Assembly: GCA_025677835.1 (NCBI GenBank)
Contig: JAIXMR010000073.1
Location: 25,001 to 89,000, forward strand
Length of the DNA: 64,000 nt
From: Sporodiniella umbellata
Lineage: Eukaryota > Mucoromycota > Mucoromycetes > Mucorales > Rhizopodaceae
Direction: 5' to 3'
Both the position numbers and the translations under genes were made by a program. The notes under the pieces are model-generated. The model saw only the letters and a list, made by a program, of their open reading frames with translations. It was not told the origin of the DNA and made no database searches. Positions 12,244 through 23,659 of the stretch are shown here, piece after piece (the first letter of the stretch is position 1; every line of letters begins with the position of its first letter).

Positions 12244-12588
12244 TTTCTCAAAGCAAATCTCTTGATTTAGATAAACAAAAGATGTTTTCTTTATTCCCTT
12301 GATGGTCTTTCTTTTAGAAACAGGATCATTTGGCCTAAATAGAGTGCCAAGTGAAAGTAGATGAGCCTATCCAACTTTAAATTGAATGTTACACCCCCTT
12401 TTCATTTGTCACTCTCACCACCACACAGCCACTTCTTGCCTTTCTTTGTTGAACAAATCTGGTTTACAAATGACAACAGAAAAAAAAAAAAAAGGGGGGG
12501 GGAGGCTTAACTGCGCATTATAGAACTCATGTACTATCACGCCTTTTTTAAGAGAAACATCTTTTGTTTTCTACTTTACTAGTACGAG

Positions 12589-12627
<39 letters not shown>

Positions 12628-13321
12628 CAAGCCATCATTTCACAAATCAATCCAAGCCAGAAATCAACAAAATAAAAGCTTTTGAAATTATTTTAATGCT
12701 TGTAAAAAGAATTTCTATAATCTCAGTATTCTATTGGGCGTACAAGATTTGTGTGAAAACAGGCACCAAAAAAAAAAAAAAAAAAAAAAAAAAGACCGCT
12801 TTCTTAATTTGTGCCTTTGTCCGCAAAAGAAAGAGAGCTGAAGGAGGGGGGGGGGTGTGGAAAGTGTACGAAAAAAAGAGAGAGAGAGAGACAGCTTTTC
12901 TATTCCAGTCAGATACTGAATGTGTGTTACAGAGTCTTGGATTTGCACAAAACCTATCAAAACAAGTACTTTTAGGAATTCTCTCAAGATTGTCAAGATT
13001 AATTTTAGAGTGGGCAATGTTTCAGAAAACTTGGATCAGATAAAGATTGTATCATTGATTGTAAAAGAAATGGTTCGTATCGCTAAAAAGAAGCAAATGA
13101 GGTGTGGAACTGCTTTCAAAGTGTTTGTCTCTGGTTTTGAGAATTGGCTTAGTTTTATCTCCTTTGTCAAAAGCTGTCATGCATCAAGCCCCAACGATTT
13201 TTAATTGCAATGATAATGAAAGATGATACAAATAGAGTCAATCTAGTACAGATCCCAAGTGTGTATATATATATATATATGTGTGTGTGTATATGTATGT
13301 GTGTGCATTTTCTATAGATGT
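11758..13321. other. gene-free interval rich in A/T hairpin tracts
   Basis: No gene is supported. The interval carries A29 near 12064-12091, T13/A20-type back-to-back tracts near 12210-12241, T27/A14 near 12590-12627, A24 near 12769-12793, a (GT)n run near 12125-12138 and a TA/TG repeat at 13263-13305. Open frames on both strands are built from homopolymers. The 5' flank of the UPF0658 gene is at the left end. Confidence 0.6.
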
Positions 13322-14166
13322 TTAAGGCATACCCAGACAATCTTCCAATCGAATGAGTTGTTCCTTGTTTTCAGCTTCAACATCATCAAGAACTTGTTCA
13401 ACGCTCTTTACTTCAGGAATATAATGCATGAGCATATTTTCTATTCCGTTTTTCAACGTGACCGTAGCGCTATCGCAGCCTCTACAGCTTCCTTTGAGTC
13501 TGAGCTTGACAATACCTTCTTCAAACCCACAGTATTCAATATCGCCTCCATCTTCTTGAATCGAAGGACGGATGCGGGTGTCAAGCAGCTCTTTGATCAT
13601 CTGAACCTCTTCTGAGTCGTCTGGATGAATCGCAGTGTCGCTTGCCAACCATTCTTCTGTATCGTACACAATCGATTCACCAGAAGCAAAGTGATCCATA
13701 ATAGCCGAGTACACATCAGGCTTCATCAGCTGCCATTCGTTCGTAGGATCTTTGGAAATCGTAATGAAATCAGGTCCCAAAAAGACACTTACGATTCCGT
13801 CCACTTTGAACAATTGCTTTGCCAACGGAGACTTCATGGCTTCTCGAGTATCAAGGAATTCAGCACTGCCACTTCCCATTACAGAAACACCAGGAATAAA
13901 CTTGAGGGAATCTTCGTTGGGTGTTTCTTCGGTTTGAATAAACATACTACGAACTTTGATGACTTTGGTTAGCCTCTTTTTTTTTTTTTTTTTTGGCATT
14001 CGTTTTAGTTACTTTGACGTCCTAACAAGGAAGGCAGAACACGATGCTTAAGAGCAAAAGAGGAGGCTAATGCATCATTGGCTATAGCTCTAGGTCGCTG
14101 CAAAGCACTGAATTGTCTTGAAGATGACCAACGTCTTGAACAATGAACAACGAGACGTGAAAACAT
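13322..14166 (-). CDS. NFU1: mitochondrial Fe-S cluster carrier NFU1
   Basis: NifU-like protein that hands 4Fe-4S clusters to mitochondrial enzymes such as lipoate synthase and complex I/II (known for the family). Exon 1 from 14166 encodes a basic, Arg/Ser-rich presequence (MFSRLVVHCSRRWSSSRQFS) typical of matrix targeting. Exon 2 contains the Nfu N-domain (RSMFIQTEETPNEDSLKFIP, then LDTREAMKSPLAKQLF and DGIVSVFLGPDFITISK) and the NifU C-domain with RPSIQEDGGDIEY and the cluster-binding CRGC in GSCRGCDSATVTLKNGIE. The intron contains an A18 run; two acceptors (before TCATC or TTCG) keep the frame. A second ATG at 14187 would add seven residues; the 14166 ATG gives the better presequence. Confidence 0.94.
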
Positions 14167-14291
14167 AATAGCAACTAAAAGAAACACAATTCAATCTCAG
14201 TCCTCCCTTTTTGAAAGATTTTTATACGCACACTGCGATAATAATACGAATATATTTTTTTTTTTTTTTTTTTTTTTTTTGGTTCTACTCG

Positions 14292-15930
14292 TTATTGAAA
14301 ACACACCCAAGATTTCCCTATTTTTTGTTGAATGGTATCTTTGGAGTCTAGTTCGATTACTTGAAAGTCTTGTTGTATATGGGTAGGCTGATAGTGAGCT
14401 GAAGAAAAGTCCCAGCAAAACAAATGGTCTTCGACATGGGTTTGAGCCCTGAGCTGAATGGAAGCAAAGACCTTGGCATAATCCGGTGAGAGTTGAATGT
14501 CAGTGATGGTATAGTGTTGTGCTGGATTATTTAAGGATGGTAAGAGACGGTAGGCTATTTTGCCTGTTTGGAGATCCCAGACGTAGATACAGGCGTTGGT
14601 CTCGGGTAACTGAGCAGTGTCCTCTGTTTCGGACCCGATGGATTGATAGTAACGATGAAGTTGATAAGGCGTCATCTGGCTTAGATCAGGGGGAGTGTCT
14701 TGGACCAGATAACCTGCCTGGGTAGGTACGAGCTGTTGACGCTGAAGAAGTACGTTGTGAGTGGATGGTACGATGGCCAGGCGTTTGTCAGGCTTGTTGG
14801 GCATACTGCCTTTGGTAAGCAAGAAGAAAGGAGTCATTCGGAGCCGCTTGAAACCAGTGATATCTTCTGACATCCAAAGGGGTCGATCTGTGGCTTCTCT
14901 AGGCACGTTAAGCTCATATACGAGCGAGCCTGTCAGAAGCGAAAAGACCAGGATAGGACCCGAAGCGTCCGCTACACAGGCCACCAGATCGCGATGGATT
15001 GCAATCTCCCCTACACCTTCGTACCAATCGTTTCTTTCTGACAGGTAGAGCGAAATATCAATCATACCTCTTTGCGCTGGTCGAGCAAACGAAATCTCAC
15101 CCGAGGTCTCCAAATCCCATACCTGGATCTTGTTATCCGTGCCTCCACTCAAAACCACTAGACATTTTCAGTGTCTCAAAAAACAAACAAACAATAGCCT
15201 TCTTTTTACCTTCATCGTTCATCGTGACGGACAAGACCCGGCCGCGATGAGCATGCCACATTCTCACCAAGGCTTTTGTTTCCATATTCCAAACAGCCAC
15301 CGTGCCATTCAAAGCGCCTGTGACAAGCCATGGAGCGTGCGGTAAAGAATAGTGGCAGACAACATGATGGGAAGCGGCTGCATCAGGCCAGCCGGGAAGC
15401 TGTACACTCGACCATTGAATGGGGTGCATATGCTTAGTGAGAGGGGATTGCAGCATAAGGCTCTGTTGAAATGCTGTCTGATAGTTTGGATTGGATCGAA
15501 TCACGCTACCGTTATGCTGAAGGGTAAAGGAGGTGGGCATGCCTTGTTCCTGGAGATCGCCAATGACAACCGAGGCGGTGGTACGCTCTGAGGGAGTAGT
15601 GTCCATGCGCGGGTAATAGCCCACACAGTTCCCTTGATACCAGTTGCGTGTGATGCGATACATACGTTGCCAACTCGAAGGCTGCGTCTTGATCCACTTA
15701 TTCACCCGTCCAGGCTCGGGAAAATAAAGAGACCAAAACCTTCGTTTGGCTTTCGCTTGAAAGTCACCACGGCAGGCGTTTGCCCAGATAAGATCGTCAA
15801 AATGGCTCAATGCACTGTACCACTGTCGGTTCACTTGGCTGCATTCACTCAAGCTCTTTCCGTCCAGGTGGGCGAAAATTGAGATCAAAAGCTCTGTCGG
15901 GAAATGATAGTGTCTGGCTGTGCTGTTCAT
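14292..15930 (-). CDS. F-box and WD40 repeat protein
   Basis: Probable substrate receptor of an SCF ubiquitin ligase. Two exons (15930-15210 and 15157-14292) give 528 residues. The F-box is at residues about 7-50 (FPTELLISIFAHLDGKSLSE, SQVNRQWYSAL). WD-type repeats follow: WLVTGALNGTVAVWNMETKA, VRMWHAHRGRVLSV, VVLSGGTDNKIQVWDLETSG, VACVADASGPILVFSLLTG and ACIYVWDLQTGKIAYRLLPS. The frame is open upstream of the chosen ATG through poly-A DNA (KKKKK-type residues), so I take the ATG before NSTARHYHFP as the start. The intron has donor GTAAAA and acceptor CTAG and joins GAA G|TG. The substrate cannot be told. It is 125 nt downstream of the NFU1 start on the same strand; no sign they act together. 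Confidence 0.88.
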
Positions 15931-16123
15931 TGCTTTTACAGATAGAAAAAAAAAAAAAAAAAGAAATAATATAAACAAAAGAAAAAAAAAAAAAAGAGAT
16001 AAAAATAAATAGGAAAAGAGAGTCAAAATAAAAATCAAAATCAAAATTAAAAAAAGATTTTTTTTTTTTTTTTTTTTTTTCACTGCCTTTTTTTATGGAG
16101 GCTAATAATAACCCCTCGGATGA

Positions 16124-16436
16124 TTATTGCTTCTTGTACTTCTTTTCTGGGCAACAAACACTTTTACCACCCTCATTGATTAGCTTTTGACAGCAATGGC
16201 TCAGGTCTTGAAGAAGATCCTTACATTTGTCCTCCTGGTAGTTGTTTTTAGATAGGCAATCCTGAATGGCACATGCTGTATTTGAGTTCCAAATTAGATT
16301 TTAATCCTGCATTTCCTTGTTTTAAAATTACCGTATTTTTGACAGGGTGGAACCTACAAAAATCATGTGTAAACACAACACGCTTACTTTCTCTCTTGAT
16401 GCTTATGATGTCATTTTGTTATCTTACTGAAGGCAT
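16124..16436 (-). CDS. CMC4: Cmc4, twin Cx9C mitochondrial intermembrane-space protein
   Basis: A 60-residue protein hidden by two introns. Exon 1 is ATG CCT TCA (16436-16428) with donor GTAAGA. Exon 2 encodes VPPCQKY. Exon 3, after acceptor ACAG, encodes ACAIQDCLSKNNYQEDKC, LLQDLSHCC and ends EKKYKKQ. Cysteines at 7, 17, 28 and 38 form two Cx9C pairs, the hallmark of the Mia40/Erv1 import substrates; PCQKYACAIQDCL is the signature of Cmc4 (human p8MTCP1/CMC4). Cmc4 is known as an intermembrane-space protein of unclear function linked to respiratory complexes. Phases agree (TCA|GTT; TAC G|CA). Confidence is high because both introns have canonical ends and restore the whole family motif. Confidence 0.9.
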
Positions 16437-17301
16437 TATTTTTAAGAGTAAAATAAAATTAAAAGAAAAAAAAAAAAAAAAAAGAAATATTTTCCGTTTT
16501 TTTTTTTTTTTTTTCTTTTTGTGCTGCTTTTCAATCTGACATAAAACAAAAAGGGTCCACGATTGCTGTCTCTGTTCAGTGTGTTTGGACTCTCAAAGTA
16601 AGCTTTTCTCTCTCTCTCTTTTTTTGCCACTCCCCCTTAGGTTTAGAAATTGACCAATAGTTTCAAACAGAAACTAAATCAAACTAAACCAAACAAACAG
16701 CCGGTTTAGGAAGTTTTCTTCTAAGGCAAAGAAAATCACTCTAAACATAGTGGCTGTAAGCGGTTGCCATAAAAAAAACTTTACTGTATATTAACACGCT
16801 TTGGTTAGTGTCTTTTGCTGTCTTTTCTTCTTGTTTTAAAAACACGTTTAAGCTCAAAGTCGCGTTCATTTAAAAGAACTCTTAACGTAAAGTCTTTATA
16901 AAAAAAGTACCTTCAGCTCAGTTTTTACCGAGACTTGTTGACTTTTAACACGGTATAGTAAACCTCTTAAAGATGTTGGCTCTTCAATTATCTACAGTAC
17001 AACGCATTCAACCGTTTTGCTATTGTTATTTGAAGCATACACCTTTTACCTTTTGATTTTGTGTGGTTCTACCGTAAGCCCCACCTTTTTGCCTTAAGGC
17101 TGAGGAAAAGTGCATTTCAAAGCGTTTTGGATATACAAAAAAATTTTCCAACAAGCTGAGCAATCAAAGCTTTCGTATCGGTGACATTGAAAAAGTACCC
17201 GATAGTCGATTTTGATTGGCTATATTAGTTTATGTTGGAACAAATAGATTGCAACTCATTCATGTTGGCTGAAAATAATTATATGTTTCTTCGCCTGGAA
17301 C

Positions 17302-17332
<31 letters not shown>

Positions 17333-17809
17333 CGAAAAAAAACTGGGCTCCAAAAAACTCTACAGAAAATAAAACGTTAGAGCCTACAGTGAAAGCAAAA
17401 AGGCACAAGAGAAGCCCAAGTGTACAAGCAAATGATTCTGCTTTTCCCAATATGAAGTTCAAGCACGATCAGAACACATTCGAACTTGGATTTCCGCTGG
17501 TTTTTTAAAGCACCGAATATTGGAAGACGAAGGCAAGGAAGCTACAAACTGCCTAATTATCAATTCTACTTTTATCTTTTTTTTTTTTTTTTTTTTTTTT
17601 TTATTGGCTTCTTTTTTTCTTTCTTTTTTTTTTTTTTTTTTTTTTTTTTTGACAGCTTTCTTGAAAAAAAAAAAAAAAAAAAAAAAAACATAAGGAAACA
17701 GGCGTTTCTATTTACGATCATTTCAATTTTTATATATATTTAGTGAAAGACATTATATTTCTATATATTTCTTCTTTTATTTCATTTTATATTTTTTTAT
17801 CGGCGTTTG
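16437..17809. other. intergenic region with homopolymers and (CT)n
   Basis: No gene is supported. Features: adjacent A18 (about 16467-16483) and T18 (about 16498-16514), a CT repeat at about 17302-17326, T22 and T24 runs at about 17579-17602 and 17627-17650, and A24 at about 17665-17688. The right end is the 5' flank of the SH3-SAM-PH protein gene. Confidence 0.6.
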
Positions 17810-20558
17810 ATGAATAGACCCGAAACAGTGTATTGTGTACATAAGTTTACTGCTGGAAATGCCGACGAAATTCCTATGAATGTAGGTGAGCAAGTTGTTA
17901 TTATTGAAAAAGACGACGAATATAAAGACGGCTGGTGGAAGGTAAACAAGACTACCCTAACTTTTTTTTTTTTTTTTTTTTTGGCTCAAAGTCTATGTTT
18001 CTTTTGAAAGGGTCGTAATGAGAAAGGTCAAGTTGGTCTATTTCCAGTCACATACACAACAACAACGCCACTGCCAGCAGAAGACGAACCATCATCAACT
18101 TTAAAATTATCAGGCGATTCAGTGGTTCACAAAAATAGTCTAGGCCTGTCGTCAAAAAATACACTTTCCATTGTGAAACAGTCGTTAAATAGTTCAGCTT
18201 TTCAATCAAAACAAGTAGAAGAATGGAGTTCGGAACAAGTCGCTCTTTGGATAACAGACATTGGCTTTGATGCTTCTGTGGCTGATATCTTTCGAGGTAA
18301 ACCCAATAGTCAAGCAGGTGATCTCTTTCTAATCTTTTTATCTCTAAAGATCAAGAGATCACGGGTGACATTCTTTTGGAATTGACAGTGGAGTCTCTTA
18401 AAGAACTAAACATCGATACCTTTGGAAAACGGTTTAAACTGCATGCTGCGATCAAAGCACTTCGAAGTGAATCCAATGTAAAACAAATAATACACATATG
18501 TTTTATACTAATTTCATATATATATATATATATATTAGGATACCCAAAGTGTATCCTCTCTTACATCAGAAAGAAAAGGGGATTCTCATTACAATAACAG
18601 GCAGACCTGTGCCGAAGATGATATGGTCTCCAACTACAGCGCCATTATTCGAAATTCTTCATTACCCTCTCGACACGATCCTAGACTTTCTTTAGATTCT
18701 CAACAGCCCACCTTATCTCGCCACAATAGCCAAGGTAGTTACAACGATATATTCCGTTCTCAAGCAACAACCCCACGATCCATTCTCCCTGAGAGAAGAC
18801 ATACCATCAGTAATAATATGAAGGAGGTAATACAACTCTTGTTTCTTATGATGTCTTATTTTTTTTTTTTTTTTCAAGCAGCAGAAACCTGGTTTACCAA
18901 GGTCTTCTTCCATTAATAAATTACATGCTGTCATTCCTTCTACAGCAATGGTAAGACGTTCAGAAGATGTACCCATTGCTCATGAAATGCCAAACACGCC
19001 CGATATGGAAGGATGGCTTTTCAAGCAAGGGGACCGTTACAAAAACTGGAACAAACGATGGTTTGTACTTAAAGGCAATAACCTGTTTTATTTTAAAAGC
19101 CCCAAGGTAAAACATATACATATCTATAGATACTTTAGGTAACATCAACTCATTTCTGTTCAAATTAGGCGGTTTTAATGAAAGGCATCATAAACCTGAA
19201 AGGCTACCGCGTTGAGGTCGATAGCTCTATTCAAGCTGGAAAATACTGTTTCAAAACATCCCATGAAAAAGAGCGCAATTTTTACTTTTTTACGGATCAA
19301 GAGAGATACATGAAAGATTGGGTGAAAGCCATGATGAAGGCGACCATCGAAAGGGATTTTAACAGTAAAACGAATACCCCCAAAAAAAAAAAAAAAAAGG
19401 TTTTTTCTTATCGTCAAGCTAACCTTGTCTTTTTTTTTTTTTTCCCTGAACAAACAGCCCCCGTTATGTCATCAAGTACGATTCCAACTGTTTCATTAGA
19501 GACGGCCCGTCGAATGCGACCCAGACCGCCTTCTACTTTATTCTTACAGAGAAGTAGCTCTTTACACAATGCTATGCCTTCTATGGAAGAAGAGTTTATA
19601 CCCCCTTTTGGTCAATCACATACATCGGCCAGTATTATGACCCGTTCACCCCCTTTGACCAGCATGAGCCACCGGTCCCCTTCATGGCTAGGCCAGAGCA
19701 CGCGTATTACAGACAACACATCCGAATTTTCTTTAGACTACCCACGAGCCAAAGATGATTCTGGATTCAACAGCTATCCCACGATTCGTAGCCCTGTTCA
19801 GTCACTGACTCATAGCAGCAGCAGCAGCAGTACGAGTACTAAAAATAGTGCGTGTCCAATTGTTCGCAAATCGCCCTCTGCCCATTTGAATTTTGGTCCT
19901 GATGAAGAGGAAAACGAACTGATGGATCCTGACAACACAAGTACGATTGAAATCAATCAATACCAACCCCACTTTTCAAACGATAGACCCTCTACCCGAC
20001 ACTTTCAACCTACTCCCCATCATCTGCATCCACATCTACCTCCTCCGCAAGACCCCAAAACAAAAGACCATCTGGACTGGGTCAATCTTTACTTGCGAGT
20101 TAAAATAGATAGCCTGGTTGATCTATCCTCAGGCGATAATTTATTAGAGCTATTGGAATGCCTGAGTAACAAAGATATCGGTAGAAACACACATCTCTCG
20201 ACTCACACTCCAGTCATGGATCGTATGGTCACTGCTTTTGAATATATGCATCAAGAAGGCATTGAATTAGAACACAGTTATACTTTTAGAGGTAATTGTT
20301 TCCTTTCAATATCAGACACAATGATTTAACCCAAAAAAAAAAATATAATAATGCACAGATATCCTAAGTGGTCGAGAATCCAAAATTCTTTCTTTACTTG
20401 ACTCAATTAAAGCTTGGTATCAGATATCCCCTAGAAACACCTTATCCCCTTTTCCTAAATACAGTACAAACAAAAAAACAGCCAGTGGAGGTACCTTTGG
20501 AGAAGAAGAGCAAAACAAACTAAGAGCGCTGGATGATCCTGAATTCATCACTGCTTAA
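17810..20558 (+). CDS. Boi1/Boi2-like polarity protein: SH3-SAM-PH plus CH-like domain
   Basis: Likely scaffold for polarised growth and exocytosis, as yeast Boi1/Boi2 (known), acting at the plasma membrane at growing tips. Exon 1 (17810-17941) and exon 2 from 18011 make the SH3 domain (MNRPETVYCVHKFTAG, DGWWK|GRNEKGQVGLFPVTY). A SAM domain follows (VEEWSSEQVALWITDIGF, DQEITGDILLELTVESLKEL). A low-complexity Ser/Thr/Pro linker leads to a PH domain (MEGWLFKQGDRYKNWNKRWF, then EKERNFYFFTDQERYMKDWV). After a second Ser/Pro-rich linker is a region resembling a calponin-homology domain (LDWVNLYLRVKIDSLVDLSS to DILSGRESKILSLLDSIKAW). It ends DDPEFITA. Eight or so introns are in phase; several hold poly-A/poly-T. 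The in-frame ATG at 17810 follows an AT-rich leader. Confidence 0.88.
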
Positions 20559-21289
20559 AAAAAAAAAAAAGACCTGTAAATTCTCCACCTTCTCATTTAC
20601 TCCCCCGCCACTACCCACATATTTATTCGTACTATACTTTCTTTTTTATTGTAATCTTCTTTGGTTTGTAACTTTATCCCCCCCACCACCACCACCACCA
20701 CCACACACACATACACTCACAATTCTGTTCATTTATTTGTATCATTATAATAATCTATTAAACAAGAGATCTATCAATAGAATATATTTTACAAGTAGTT
20801 TGAGAACAAGCCCTCTTCATTACTACTCAATTGTACTCCAATAATATAAAAAACTCAGAAAATACATCTATACCATAGCCTAAAATAAAACAGCCATTGT
20901 TCATAGGGTCCAAAATGAAATGCGCGTTACCTAAGCCCAAAAAAAAAAAGAGGGGCGGGGAGCGATCCAAAGGAAATCGAAGCACGTACTTAAAGGACTA
21001 GATTTTCTTTCAACAATGATACAAGTATATAAATTCTTTGGAGATAAATAATTGCTAATGTTAATATGACACTTTAATAATAATAATAAAAAAAAAGCAA
21101 GTGAAAGCCAAATTCAATACTCTCTATTATTGATAGTTGTTTTCTAAGCCCAAAAAGATGAAACTGACTATTATAAAACCTGATACTATTCTTTTTTCTT
21201 TCAAGGATTCTTTTTTTTTTTTTTTTTTTTTATATATACCTATATCGCCTTTTTGTTTTTAGGTTCATTGTATTGTACACTTTAGTAAT
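20559..21289. other. intergenic region
   Basis: I see no gene. It holds a CCACCA-type tract at about 20680-20702, an AATAAT microsatellite near 21076-21090 and a T20 run at about 21210-21230 just before the next gene's leader. Confidence 0.6.
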
Positions 21290-22253
21290 ATGTCAAACTA
21301 CAGTCGAGACACCCATTTAAAGGAAAGTTCAAGATCCCCACCAGCAATTATGCCTGGCTATTTAGATACTTCAAGAGATTCTAACGAACACACTATGAAA
21401 AAAATACCTATCGACTCTCCCCAAGATCCATATTATCGATCGTATAGCCGAGAGTCAATGTCAGACAACAGGTTTATGGGTCGTTATGATTCATACAGTG
21501 ATACTGAAAAGTTCATTCCTAAAGAAAGAAGAAAAAGATCGTGTGTGGACAAGATGTGTTGTGGCTGCTGTGTGTGTTGCCCAAAGTGGATGCGATGGTG
21601 TACGTGTATATTGTTTATCATAGTGGTAATAATAGCCATTGTGGTTGGTGTCCTGGTCGCTCTTTTCAAAGTGCCCACTGTGTCTTTTTCAGGTCTTCAA
21701 CAGGCACCTACCAATTCACACACGGGTGATATTTTAAACATGACCTTCAGCTTGGGTATCTCTGTCAACAATCCAAATTTTGAAAGTATTACATTTGAGA
21801 AAATTATGGCAGACGTAAAATACATTCAAAAAAAAAAAAAAGGGGGGGGAGGCTCAACTAACCGTGAACAATTAGGCTTACTACCCTTCACCTTACAATG
21901 TAAAAATAGGCGGTGGTGGTATTGAAAATGTTCATATCGTCTCAAACGGGATAACCAACATCACTTTTCCGTTTTCAGTAGCAATCAACTCTACTGATTC
22001 TGCACAACAAGGTGTACTGATGGACTTGCTTACCAAATGTGGCCTTGACGGAAGTACAAAACAGGATATCAGATTTAATTATTATGTTTATCCTACTGTT
22101 CGTGTAGCTGGTATACCAATCACACCAACAATATCAAAATCAATGACTATTGCTTGTCCTCTCAAGGTAAATCTATCCAGCTTTTTTCTTTTTTGCCTGA
22201 ACTAAAGATTTTCAAATATATAGGGTGACGATCTTACTCCACTTCTTGGCTAA
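21290..22253 (+). CDS. single-pass membrane protein with LEA2-like domain
   Basis: Three exons (21290-21814, 21876-22166, 22224-22253) give 281 residues. The N-terminal ~95 residues are hydrophilic and Ser/Arg/Tyr-rich with a DPYYRSYSRES stretch. Next comes a cysteine cluster (CVDKMCCGCCVCCPKW) just before a strong TM segment (CILFIIVVIIAIVVGVLVAL). The exoplasmic part has VSFSGLQ, LNMTFSLGISVNNPNFESIT and AYYPSPYNVKIG, the pattern of LEA2/WHy-type beta domains found in fungal and plant type II membrane proteins. The C-terminus is a short GDDLTPLLG exon. The cysteine cluster could be palmitoylated (inference). Intron 1 contains an A14 and a G8 run. The function is unknown. Confidence 0.82.
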
Positions 22254-22550
22254 TGAAAAAAAAAAAAAAAAAAAAAAAACATTGGGTCCTTTTTTTTTTG
22301 TATAATAAATCAATCTTGTTTATAACCATATTAGAGTATGTCTCGTCTGCCTTTTTATTTTGTTTTGAATATTGGCTTATTCTACCACTTTATAGCCTCT
22401 TTTGTTAATAATAATAAAAAAAAGTTTTTGGTGATTGAAAAGAGCATTTCTTTTCTCCATAAAAAACCTAGTTTATTTTTACAAAAAATGCCCAAGAAAA
22501 AAAAAAAAACTACTTCAACTACTCTTTCGTCAAAGTACGGCGATTTGTTT

Positions 22551-23096
22551 CTATTCTTCTTCTTCTTCTCCTTCTTCTCCTTCCTCTTCTTCTTCCATAA
22601 CTTCATCATCGTCTCTTGGTAATGTTTCCAAGATGCTATTCAACAAACTTTCCAGATCTTCCTCACCAAAACGCTCTTCACACTCTTCTATAATCTAAAT
22701 AAAATTTAGACTACAGTTCTATCTACATACAATTTACAAGATAGATTTCGACAGCACTTTTGGGTCGAAGGTTTATTAATTGAAGTTTTTCAGCTTTTGT
22801 CAAATCGTATGCAGATAAGGCTTCCATGCAAGCTTTTATCTGTTCAGGTTGTTGAGTGCTTACTGGTGTTTGCTTAAGAAACTCTGTTAACTAAAAAAAG
22901 TGTTTGAGTAAGAAACAAAACAAACATAGACAATGATGAACCCATTTACTTCAAATTGTACAGTTCTCAGGTTTTCGGGGTATTCTACTGTTGAATCTTC
23001 TTTTTGAATTTCTTTTTGCAAGGTTTGTTTTTCTTCTAGGAGTTGTAATACTTCATAGTTGGTTATAAGTGCTGAACGAACATTTTTTATTTGCAT
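22551..23096 (-). CDS. RPC17: RNA polymerase III subunit Rpc17 (CRCP/Rpc9)
   Basis: Rpb4-like stalk subunit of RNA polymerase III that pairs with Rpc25 and helps initiation; nuclear. Three exons (23096-22950, 22890-22738, 22694-22551) give 147 residues, the usual size. The signature NVRSALITNYEVLQLLEE opens the protein, followed by ENLRTVQFE. Exon 2 carries the HRDC-like helices (LTEFLKQTPVSTQQPEQIKA, LTKAEKLQLINLRPKSAVEI). Exon 3 holds IIEECEERFGEEDLESLL and an acidic tail of Glu and Gly. Junctions are phase 0 and GT..AG. The gene ends about 300 nt from the convergent LEA2-like gene on the plus strand. Confidence 0.93.
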
Positions 23097-23659
23097 TTTA
23101 AACTGAAAAAGGATGTTTTATTTTTTTCCTTGATAGGTTTTCGACAGTCATCGTGTGACGGCTTGGCTGTAGCTCAATGTGCTGTTGAATAAATTGCCAA
23201 TGCTTATACAGCCATCGCTAAGCATCAATAAATATAGCGTTCTCCGCTATAAGAACTATATGGATATTCCATGAGAAGAAAGAATACGGATAAGAATATC
23301 TAATCTATTTATTCCGTTTAACAGTGTATTATTTAAAGCACTATGGTGGTAATATATCAGTTTTTTATTTAACAAAAAGGTAAACCAAAGCAGTAATCTC
23401 AGAATGTACTAGGAACAATATGTTTTCAGCTAAAGAAAATAAGATGTACAATTTTCAAAATTGGCTATACTTGATCATGTTTCTAAAGTGATGAACAGAA
23501 TTTAGTAATTTAGGAGCAGCATCATATGTAGGAATAATAATTTTAACAGATACCTGGTTTTAACAAGAACCCAGAAATAAACGTTTATATGTTACCCAAG
23601 TAGGAGCTGAGCAACGAACTATTCCCTAACTGTTGCAAGTATAGAAAAAGAAAAACCAA
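23097..23659. other. intergenic, 5' flank of RPC17
   Basis: AT-rich DNA between the divergently arranged RPC17 start and the minisatellite array. I see no gene or RNA signal. Confidence 0.5.

Noticed and set aside
12696..13204. Overlapping open frames with K-rich and E/R-rich stretches
   Set aside because: They read through poly-A and AG/GT repeats, have no family resemblance and no splice context.
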